A stretch of 64,000 bases of DNA. Source: Sweltsa coloradensis (taxonomy: Eukaryota; Arthropoda; Insecta; Plecoptera; Chloroperlidae). The position numbers and the translations under genes were made by a program. The stretch is taken from positions 248,001-312,000 of the forward strand of contig JAMZAV010000069.1 of the NCBI GenBank assembly GCA_024449915.1, read 5' to 3'. The first letter of the stretch is position 1; every line of letters begins with the position of its first letter. Shown piece by piece: positions 11,801 through 23,800 of this stretch. The notes beneath the pieces are model-generated. The model had not been told where the DNA came from and searched no databases. It was given only the letters and a program-made list of their open reading frames with translations.

Positions 11801-14800
11801 TTTTACGAAGTAAACAACAGCTGAGAAGTCTATTTCTGTTACGGCGCACCGCCTTGACAATTTGTAGGCCTTCATATTATTTTAAGTCGTCTGTGAAATG
11901 GCCGTGTTCGAGAATTTATCGGGGAACAAAACTCAACCACGTCGGTAAAAGAGTCAGCCTCCATATAGTGCTGCTATCTGTGTGAGATTGACTGAACTAC
12001 GTCGGTTTGGTGCGAAAATAAATGATGAACGGAACGGAGACGGAACTGTTCCGTAAGTAAATTTTTGGGCCAGACTCGCATTTCCGGAACCGTTCCGTAA
12101 GTCTGCCCCAATGGGTTAACTGAAGTGTTATACACAGTAAGATTTGTTTTTAACAATATTGAACGTCGAGACAATACAAAGATGACAACAGCCTATATTA
12201 ATTTAACATGAAATTATCAAATATTGATTTTATCTCAATGAGGGATGTGCGGATAGCCGAAATCTCGGTTCGGTTCGAGTATCCGAACCGAAGAGCGGCA
12301 AATTTGAACCGAGTTCGGTCCGGTTTCGGATAGTTTGAATTGCGCACGCAAGACACGACTTTTCGCCAGTAGAAGGCTTTCCCACACAACAACTTGAACA
12401 GTCAGCCGGGCCAGCTGGATCGAGCGTGCACTTGGGTCGGCGCTTGTCCCACCCACTCCTCTCAGTCGGTTATCCCCACCCGTGCACAGTCAGCTGTGAA
12501 GTGGATCGTATGCGCACCGGTGTCCGCGCATGCCCCTCCCCACCTCTCAGCTAGCTACGACCTTGGCTACGACGAGTTACATCGCTGCAACTATCTCTCT
12601 CACACTCATACGCTTACGCGCTACCACACAGATGATGGCAACGGCGCTGCACTTTTATAGATATATTATAGTCCCGTTACGTAAATATTTTGTTTTATCA
12701 TTAATAATAAAGTAATACACGTAACGACTACTATTATTTGGTAATTTTAAAGATATTTGTATGTTTTTACATAGGCCTACATTCATGTATTTGCAATTTA
12801 TTAAAAGCTAAATCAAGCTATGCCTAGGCTACTTATTATACATTTATTTCAATCCTAAACTATCCTAACCAAAACCGAACCGAAAAATTTAACTAACCGG
12901 AACCGAACCGAAATCAAAAATCAGTATTCGCACATCCCTAATCTCAATATTTACCTATAAACTTTAAAAAAAAGTATAATAAACAACAAATTACCACTGC
13001 AAAGGTCACCAAAGATGTAGTAGCATTGTTCAGAGAAAGTGATTTTATTGACAGTATGCCTGATGTATCCAGCTTTGAGCATCTGTGAGGCATATTTCCT
13101 AGCATCTCTGCGGTCGACAAAACCTTCCACATGGTTGTTTAGCCAGTCTACGACATCACACCCAATGAATGCATTAGGAATAGTGATCTTGAGCCACATC
13201 CGATCCCGTATCTCGAGTCCTGAATCAGGCCGAGCCATTGCCCGGACTATCGTTGGCATGTCTGTGTTCACAGAAAGCTGCAAGTCTTCGAAAGGTCCTG
13301 AAACAACACACAAATCACATATCATGTCATCGGTTTCCAGTTACAATTTATTAACAGTTTTTGTTAACTTTACTAATGTTTTTGACTAAAATCAAGAAGA
13401 CATTTTTAATGCAATATATGCTACAGTATTTGCTCATTTGGAGCCACAGTGTCTTAATATAGGTTTTCCTAAAAAAATATATAGGGCTATTTAATTTAAA
13501 AAAAAACTAAGGAAGAAAAAACCCTTATACCTTAGAATTGAACCAACATGGGTTTGTCGATTAAATGAATAGACATTTTTTTAAAATTTTTAAAATTCAA
13601 TTCTTTTAGAAAACTGTCAACTGTTTTTCTTTTGCACAAGTAGGCCTAAATAATGAAAACTGTGAAGATCGTAAGTAGTAACATACTGTCCTGTGTGTCC
13701 GTGGAGGTGATAGATGAGCTAGTCGAGGTAAGAGTTGTGACCGAGGGCGGCCGGACCGGGAAAGCTCTCCCCTCGTATAGCGGCAGTATGTGCTACCCAG
13801 GCACCTGGATCAATCGGTCGCACCGGCTCCGTACGAGGGATTGTGAAATAGCCTTTCGGGTTGGGGTCCCAGCATTTAGCCACAACAAGCTTGATGGGGC
13901 TGAAACCAAGAACCACATTCAGGTTGTGTTGCGACTTCACTTACACAATACTAGTTGCAACAAACAAGTTCAAGAAGCTTTTTGCCTGTCTCTATGATCA
14001 GTAGTTTCAACCACTGGGGTTTTCATTTCAACGATACATTCACACATTCAATAGATTAACAATATTAGTTTATGTAGGTAAATAAATGAACGTTTCACTT
14101 AACTATATCCAGACACTAATCACATTCAAATAGTCTTTCTGACCCCTATCCACAGTCAACTCAAGATAATGTTACATAGTTCAAACTATGTGACATGTAT
14201 AGGCCTATGTATGACAGTGTATAACAATGTAAATCACACTGAGAACGCCTAATTCCCTGGTAGAAAAGAAAGTAATCTAGGGTATTAAATAAAAAATAAA
14301 ATCTGTTTAAAACTAAATATTGATTTCCCAATAGATCTTAAATGTGAGTCAAAACAAATCTCAAACTTGTTGTAAATGAACCTATTCTAGGTACATTCAG
14401 AAGTGAACCACATTAATATAACCAACACGTTACATTTTAACAAAACTTTTCTATTATTATTTGACCTACACAAAAGAACAAATTTGAACAATGACTTATG
14501 CTCACCCTGGTTTCTGGACGACTTCTCTCAATACACGGACTGCTTCATCATTAGACATGTTCTCAAAGTTAATATCATTCACTTGCAGAATCATGTCTCC
14601 TGGTTCAATACGCCCGTCTAAAGCTACCGCTCCCCTATAACAGAAAACATGGCAGCTTTAAAACATAAATTCTTTATACGGCAATAGTATAAGTATCAAT
14701 TTATCACAATGCACATCCATCTATGGAGATAAATACCTTATTTAAGGCCTGTAGAATTTGAATATACACTCATCATGAGACAGTCCTGGCCTACGTAACA

Positions 14801-17800
14801 TAAATAGGCCAACAATATATGTGCCACACACAAGTTACAAAAGGTTATCTTGCTTGCCAAATTAAACTTTATATTTTCATGTAAATTGTAATATTGAGAA
14901 ATGTAAAGAATTTGTTTTTCTTAGGCAGGGCCTTTGTAAAAACATTTATTTGAATATACAAAAGTAGCTTTCTACTGAAGGCCTACATAATAATTTGTTT
15001 CGAGGCTCACCCTTTCATAATGGAGCCCACATAGATGCCACCGTCGCCTCCCTTGTTGCTCTGACCTACGATGCTGATGCCGAGGAAGTTGACCGTGTCC
15101 ATGTTGAGTGTGACGGTGATGATGTTGAGCGACATGGTCGAGTCTGTGATGGATGAAAAGCTCGAGGTTCTAGACATGGCTGGCGGGGGTCGGTGCCGTC
15201 TTCTCCGCTGGGGGCGTCGCCGAGTGGCTGCCAGGTGTAGGCGGGACACACTGCTGTGGTCTGAACAAACACACAATGGTTGGAGAATAGGCAAACACTT
15301 CCATATTTCGAGTCAAGGTCAAATTGGCTTGTTGAAGATACTTTTCTTATTGAAATTAGGAATCCCAAATGACATAACTGGACAGCCATTATTGCTTTGT
15401 CTTTCGTCTCACAAAATAGCAGTTATGCAAAGTGTTTTTGAATAACAATAATTGTACTATATCAATGCGATACAATATGCAACGTCATACTATTGCGTTA
15501 ATTGTACAATATTACTTGGAAGTATGTGTAAATACTAGCGTTGCCGTCGATAATCGAAATACCGATCGATTATCGATATCAGGAATATGATATAATTAGG
15601 ATTTCAAGATATTTTTTTCGATATCGGCGCAATTTTGCCGATATCGTATTGTGATATCGAAATTTCAAAAGTAATATCGATATCGAATTTTTTCGACCAC
15701 GAAAATGACGATTTTTCATACGTGATCGTAAATGTTAGTCTTGTGTGCTTGATATTGATGGGATATTAGTTAAGTCATCGAGACTTTCAAGTGAATCTAC
15801 TTGAAATATGTTTTTTATACCTCATAGAGTCATAATAAATAATGCTTGAACTCGGAGCGTGTAAAGATAACGAGTCGCGTCGTCGATGCTGTCACTACGA
15901 CGGGAGCAACTTGACTGAAGTCCCATGCAGTGTGCTAGGTGAATCGAGACGTCGAGAGCGTGGTTGGAGGGGAAAGCGCTATCTCTATCTCAATGTAGGA
16001 GGTGTGCGCGCATCCGCTAGGCGCTGGCGGGGATAGTAGCGGAGAAGTGAGAGAAGCGTTCCGTTGGAACTGCAGAAATGTGTAGTGCAGACTGCGGCGG
16101 GACATTTAACATCGAGAATAATAAAGCTACGAAATCGCGATATTTACGATATGACGGCGGGGTATCGATATCGAAAATAGGCTCAATTTTTCCGCGATAT
16201 CGATATCGTTGAACATCTCTAATGATAATGGATTCAAGTATTTTGATATGATATGATTATCAATTCAAATAATGACTTCGATGTTTGCACGGTTTGCCGT
16301 GCTTAAAAATGCCGCGCTGTCATATCAACCGATTGGTTGTCGGAGTAGCCAATAGCTGCTCAAGTATAACATCACGCCCACCGCCGCCAGTGCGCATGCG
16401 CTCGCAGCGCAAAACAAAAACATCGCCCGATCACGATCAGCAGTGGGCTATTCAGTACGGCTCGACATGTTGTGGTGTGAACTTCTCTAGCATCAGTCTG
16501 CCCAATTATATTGAATCCGTGATGTTTCTTCCGTCCCAAACAGGACCTTTGCCATTACTTGTGACGACACCCAACAAGATGAGTCAAGTGTGGCAGTTTT
16601 TTTATTCAAAGAACGATGACGAGGGGGTCGGGATGAGATAAGGCTGAGCTGGAATGTCGAGGAGATCTCGCTTTCTCTCTCGCTCGCTAGACGCGACCAT
16701 TGCCGGCGCGTACTGTCGGAACATGTAAAAAGTGACGCCCCATGCAAGTCAAGACGTGTAAAAATAAAGGCTGTGTAATTGAAATTTAGCCCTCAATTTC
16801 ATTTTTAAACATTCTAATCCTTCATGATCTCTTGTATTAGTATTACAATTTTGCGTTTTTCCTGCTTCCTAGGCTCAATTTGGAATTTGATATGATAATC
16901 GGTTTGGGTGTATGATATCGATAGGTAGGGCCCTATATGTATTTCGATATAATTATCGATTCCATGCCTCTGATTATCGATCACGATTTTCACATCGAAC
17001 GGCAACCCTAGTAAATACATTTGCTACTAAAAACTATTGCAAGAACATATTTTTATGAAAAATACATGTAGATCTTCCTGATTATTAATAAAATAATATG
17101 ATATTAATTTGTAAGACAAAATAAGAGAATGTGACATGCATAATCATGTCATGTGTCACTCATGGTTCACGCCAAAGTTAAATACCTTGCAAAATCACTC
17201 ACAACTCAAATTTTTAAGCACATTCACCACATGCGCTCAGCTCTATTTAAGGCAAAGGCTTTTAGGAGATATTTATTTTTTCATATGCAATGAATTTAAT
17301 TAATACCTACCTTCTAATGCAAAGCTCTAGGCCTAATAAATAGATACTAGATAAATAAATATTGGATTTAGGTCCCAACAATTTCAATGGATTTTGGTTT
17401 GGTGGGCCTAGATGTGGTTTTGGGAAATCAAATAATGTATTTAAAAAAATTGGTTCAATGTCTTGATGACAGTATCAAAACAAAACATGCAAACCAAATT
17501 GAAAACATACTAATATATAGGGCTGTGCGAGTACTCGAATATTCGAGTACGAGTCGAGTTCACGGCGAGTTCGAACAAATTCGAGTTTCATTTCTTTTGA
17601 ACTCGAATATTCGAACGTCGGTAAAAACAGCATTTTCATTTACCGACCCGTCAAAAGTTACGTGTTTCTTCCGTTAGATAGCAGCATACGCGGCAAAGTT
17701 CGTGATACACGATAGTCGAACTCCTTCTGACGTGAAACTCGTTATGATTGGCCGGCTGAACTTTGCGAGATCCAATTGGAGCTAGTCATACGTCACATGC

Positions 17801-20800
17801 GAGCGTTGATTGGCTGTTTTTGTGAAATAATTCACGTCTACCGTGTATCACCACTTTTGTGTCCGAGATGTATGTTGACAACAAAAATGGCCACGATTCA
17901 CGAGGCGAGAGCAGAGCAACCAGATGATTCGTAAAAATTTGCGGCGGACTAGGCTAGGCTTAGGCGTAATTTCTTCTCTAAAGCATAGGCCTAGCATAAA
18001 ATACAATTTTGAAATATTCATGAGATGGAACACTTGTCACAATGCAGGTAAACATTCAAACAACACTGCGTGACAGTACCATTGACAACAGGTAGGGCCT
18101 AGTAGCACAGTACAATTGCTAGTAGGCCTAGCCTAGCCTAGTTGCCAGGATTTCTTCTGGTCAAGATTAGGCCTAGTATATTTTACCGATCTTAGGCCCT
18201 AGCTAGGCTTACAAACTCACATTGCCATACCAAAATGCACCCAGCACTAGACCTAGCCTATGGCACCCTTCAAACCAAGGTTAGTTGTAGGCCTAGGCTA
18301 GGCCCTAGGTCTCCATAACCAAAAATATTTAACCCAGAAGGTAGGCCTAGGCCTAGGCTTTAAAACTGAAGAATTTGTTTGATAGGCCTAGTAGAAAGTC
18401 TGAAATAAAGAATACATTTTCTCAATTTGGAAATAAACTCGATTTAAATATAAATAAAATAAATATCTATAAATAAATAAAAAAATAATTAGGCCCAACA
18501 TCATTATAAATTGTTTTAAATGAACTCGAATTGAACTCAAAATTGAACTCTAGAAAACCGAACATTTGACTGAACTCGAACTCGTACTCGAACTCGAATG
18601 AAATCTCCCGTTCGCACAGCCCTACTAATATACCTATATCAGTGTTTAGGAGGTCTTTGAACACACATTTTGACAAACAGCACTTGGCCTACAGGACAAA
18701 CTTTAAACATTGGCAAAACATGGTTGAAATACACAAGAAAACAAATGTATATGATATGATATATAACTATATTAGTTTATTGCAATAATTGAATTTGTAA
18801 GCTTACATGGTCCGAGGAATTTAGGCGGCTAACTTGAAGCAGGGTCAAGGAAGAATCGACAAGAACGAGGAGACCGAGATCGCTTTAGCGGTACAACACT
18901 CAAGATGTGTTCTCGGTTGTCTAGCGTAGAAACTGCTGTTAACTATTTTGCAGTGTTCTCCCCAAGCCAGTCTGCTTCTCGAGAAACATTTCTGCCAATT
19001 GCCAATAATCATGCCTCTCTATAACTATAATATCAATCTCCTATGAAAGACAATTTAGTCACCTTATTTTCTAAATGTGGGCAAATATTATTTCTTTGTG
19101 TTCTAAAGACACTAGAAGGAACCGGCCACTATGCCCCAGAGGATAATTGGACACGCAATTCCACACAATTATTGTATTATTAATTTAATTTTACAATGTT
19201 GTAGCCAACATTATTTAATATTGTGCATATATTTTTAACAATTATTGTTAAAAATATAATGCATATTATCTTCATCCAATTAGAAATACTCTTACAACCA
19301 CAAAACTCGAAACAAGACTAGACAAATCGAATCTGTGGTCAAAACACTTAAAGGGCCTTTTTCTATTTACCAACATGAAAAAATTGAACCGGCAATGTTT
19401 TCCAAATAATGGCACTGTAAATATATCTATGGAGAACACTGCATTTTGTCAAACACAGTTCAAAGTTGAAGCCAGATCAAACTTGGAAACAACTCTCTGT
19501 GGGATATACGATAAAAGGATAAATACATGAATAGTACAGGAGAACCGCCAAAGAAAGTTCAAACTAGCAAAATACATAAACAAGAAAATACAAAAACATG
19601 CCAAACAAAACAACATTTTAACAAAAAACATAAATAAGAAAATACTAAAACATGCCAAACAAAAACTACATTTAAATTAGGCCTACAGGGGATCTTTCGA
19701 ACATGTTTTGTTTGCCTAAAATAAAACAAGCAACTGTGTAACTAGTTTTAGATAAACACCGTTATGGCTATAGTTAAAGGTGAGTTGAGATACAGCAACA
19801 TGCCAGGACAGTTGAGTATAGGCCTACATATTTAATTAAGGTGACTATTATTTTTTACAACTCCCTCGCACCCTTTTACGTTTTACTACAAGGAAAAGTT
19901 GTAGGCCCTAAATGTAAACCAACTTCTACCAGTTCCAAGGTTGTTTATACTGTTGTAGAAGTGCCTAAATCAAAACTAATTCAACACATCCTTATCACCT
20001 ACCGTACTACCACGACTGTAGGCCTACTGCAAAATTACATACCACATACATTTGTTAGTGGAGAATTGAAATCAGTCATGCAGCATTTCATAACACATCT
20101 TCATAAACTAACTATTTAAGTGAATATAGGCTGGAAGTAGGGTATATTAAAAAATATCAAGTTCAAAGCAGAATGAAGCCATAATGGAAAGGCGGCCAAT
20201 ACATTAATCCACTACAATTATTTTTTAAATGTCTTCTTCCCATATGCCCACAGTTGGCATTATTCTTGTCATCATGTGTCAAAACTAGGGTTGTCGTTTG
20301 ATCATCGATATATTGATCGATAATCGATTGCACATGTGCGATTATCGATATTCAAATTCATATCGAGCAGCAACCCTAGTCAAAACGTTGCAACAAATAG
20401 GCCGACATATATTCTCAACGCATTTGTCCATACCATAGTATTTACAATGTAGGTAAAATTTGAGTAGTCAAAATAGGGGTGCGGCCATGAATCGATGGTG
20501 GCATAAAGTCAAATATACTATATAGGTCTATCCCAGAGAGTATAGTTGATGACGTGTGTATAACATATAATGAGCACCTAGTAGAGAACAGGAAGATTTA
20601 AGACTGTCCAGTATCATTTCTCTCTAAATGCTTGGTTCACTGGCAATTTTTTAATCTGTGCTCAAATTTATGAAATCTTTATACAGTAGGGCAGGGCTGC
20701 CACTGACATTTTTCAAATCTGGTTGAAGGACGTAAAATATCCGCAAATAAGACTAAAAATCCGTTGATCCGTTGTTGATCCGTTTTGCACCCTAAATATC

Positions 20801-23800
20801 CATAAAAACGGCAGCCCTGCAGTAGGGTGGTATGTAAATTTTATTTATAAAATCCGACACAGATCGAGTTGAGGAAGTCATACCATTAGAGTAGGTCAAT
20901 ATAATGCAATATGGAATGCATCGGCAGATGGCATCCAGATACAAACACAAGCTCAAGGTGCATGCCTCGTCACTCGAGCTAGAAGACAACTCGCACTAGA
21001 GCTAGCCACTGGAGCCACTGTGTTGCCAATTACGGTACTATCGAATGATCTTAAGTCTTCTTCTTCTTCTTATGCCAGCAATTGACCTATTTGGCCATCA
21101 TGCGTTTCCGTGTTTCCCAGTAGAGATAGGATTCTCCTTCTGCCTCCTCCATATCTTTTGGCATTGCGTCTCTTATTTCTTGAAGTACCGGGCATCTACG
21201 TAGGTGCTCCCTGGCATGCTGTTCTGTAGCACATAGTGTACATGTGCTTGAGTCAGTTATCCCTAGTTTATGAAGGTGTGTAGCTAGCAGGTCATGACCG
21301 GTTTCCAATCTGAATTGTGCCGTCTCAGTCTGCCGATTTCTCCACTTCGTTTTTTTTTGTGACTGCTCCTTGCCACTGTTTGCCTTTACTTGCCTTCTCC
21401 CATACCATTTGATGTTGTTTTTCACTGCCGTGTTCACATGAGATTTGACGGCATTGAAGGATAGGGGCTTCTTGTTCTGCTTCATCCTCAACCCTTGAAA
21501 ATTGTGTAACAAATCAACTCGCACCCGTCTTTTAGTACTCGCTCCTAGCGGGAAGGTACTTTCGGCGGAAGGCACGGGGGTTTGGGGGGCGGAGCCCCCC
21601 AACAATAGCGGCGCAGGCGAAAAATTTTGAGGTCAGGTTTTATTAAAGAGCGTTTGGTGCGTTTTAGGATAACATAGCGGGCTTAATTCAGTACTGAAAA
21701 ACTTCAGTATTTATACCGTGAAAACTCGTAAACCACTTGCAGATAAGATAAGATAAGAACACTGATGGTACAAATCATATGCGCCGCATCAACAAAATGC
21801 CCAATGACTTATGTTCGCGATCGCGTCTTACAATAATGTGTCTGGCTGTTTACTAAGGATGACGAAACCCGACTTTTTTACGACCCGGGTACCCGTCCAC
21901 ATTACCCGCGGGTTACCCGGGTAGTAAAACAAAAAAATCGTGTGGGGTGTCTAATGAACTGTGAAGAAACGCGCTCATCAATTATCGTAATATCTCAGAC
22001 GTAATGCTGTTCTATAAACAATGACGTGCCGATGAAGTAGTATTTCATAATCACGAAAGAGGAACAGCAGCGGGCCGTTAAGATAACACTCACTGTTCGG
22101 TTGCATCTGCTTTATAACTTGTCACAGTCAAGTCAAGGTCACGACTCACGATGCGTTGGCTCGGGGCGCGGGAAGGGGGGGACTGGAGCCCGAACGAACG
22201 AGAGTAAACAAGATAAGGAAAGATTTATCACCATGGGTGATAGCTTTTAAGTTTTGACTTCTAGCAGATTGAAAACAGAAGTGATGTTGTGGTAATTATT
22301 TACGCGGTATAATCTCTGGAAGATCGCACAAGTGGTTAGGCAGGAGGGGGGGGGGGGGGGGGGCATACTCAGCACACTGCCACAAGTCGGCGGCATGAAT
22401 CGGCGCTCGATTCAAATTCTCGCAAAAACGATATTTTATTAGTTTGGAAAAGGCCAAATGAATCACGTCCATAAAAGTTACTCGCAAGAGCCAAATTGTC
22501 ACTCGCATAATGCGAGCGTGCGAGTGGGATTTTCAAGGTTGTTCATCCTGCTCCCCTCTTTCGCGAGTCTGTCTGCTTCTTCGTTCCCTTGTATGTTACA
22601 GTGTGCTGGCACCCACTGTAAGGTCACCTGTTTTTTCCTGTTTACCAGCCAGACCAGTAGTCTTTTACACTCCAACGTCTCACTGTCTCTCATGTCCTTA
22701 CTCACAATGGCCTGTATGGCTGCTTTGGAGTCTGTGAGAATGACTGCTTTTGGTATTTGCTGTTCCTTTATTTTAGTAAGTGCTACTTTGATTGCCTTGA
22801 TTTCTCCGTCATAACTGCTTCCATTACGTCCTGCTGGCAATGCTTGCTGGAATGCATTGCAGTATACCCCAGCCCCTGCTTTTCCCTCCCCTGGGGTAGC
22901 AGACCCGTCTGTATATACAAGTACCCATTCTGGGTGTGGGTAGTGCTTCGCTATATGAGCAACTGTCAGACATTGAAGTTCATCCTCATATAATCCGCCT
23001 TTTTCATCTCAATTCCTTCCACCGTTAGCTCATGTTGGACTTCCAGTACAGCGACCCTCATATCAGGTGTAGGAAGCTCCATTCGATCTCGTAAATCCAC
23101 CTTACCCAAAATTTGCTTCTTTAGTTGCTTCGCTGCTGTGATAAATGTAGTTTGTGTCTTCAGCCTCTCTACCGGCTCTCTGTCCCATTCCTCTTCGTCA
23201 AGTCTCAGAAGTTTCTCATGTAGGCATATCGCTGCCTTGCTTCTCCTAGCACTTAATGGTGGGACAGTCACCAGCATTTCCATTGCAACAACAGGGGTAG
23301 ACTTTGTAGCACCTGTAGCTATGCGTAGGGCCTGGTTTTGTACCCTATCTAACTTGAGGACGTGACTGTTAGGTGCTGTGATGAGAACTGCATTACCATA
23401 TTCCAGCACTGGCCGTACATATGTCTTATACGTTGTTGCTAGTACATCGGTCGATGCTCCCCAATCCACTCCTGCCACTCGTTTCATGAAGGTTAGTCTT
23501 TTCTTCCCTGCTTTACTCATTTTTTCAATTTGTGAACTTCCTGTCATTTTTGAGTCCAGTGTCATGCCCAAGTAGACTGCGTTTTCTTCCCGACGTATGG
23601 TCTTAGTGCCGTAATCCAGTTTGAATTCCGGGGTCGTGTGTGCCATAGTGTAATAGTCATAGACTGTCTTGATTTCGTTCACCGTCATTCCGTCTCTCTC
23701 CGTCCATTCCTGCAGCGCTTTTAATGCCTTATTCATCTCTCTCTCCATGTACTTTGCATCTCCGCTTGAGACCCACAGCACCACGTCATCTGCATACAGC

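Noticed and set aside
13039..13389. 116-codon plus-strand open frame
   Set aside because: Antisense shadow of the DVL DEP exon.
15071..15445. 124-codon plus-strand open frame
   Set aside because: It is the antisense shadow of DVL exon 7 (PDZ), which has conserved coding and splice sites on the minus strand.
17940..18400. AGGCCTAG cluster as a CRISPR-like or satellite array
   Set aside because: No constant repeat-spacer spacing; the words are overlapping short palindromes of irregular spacing in an animal genome.
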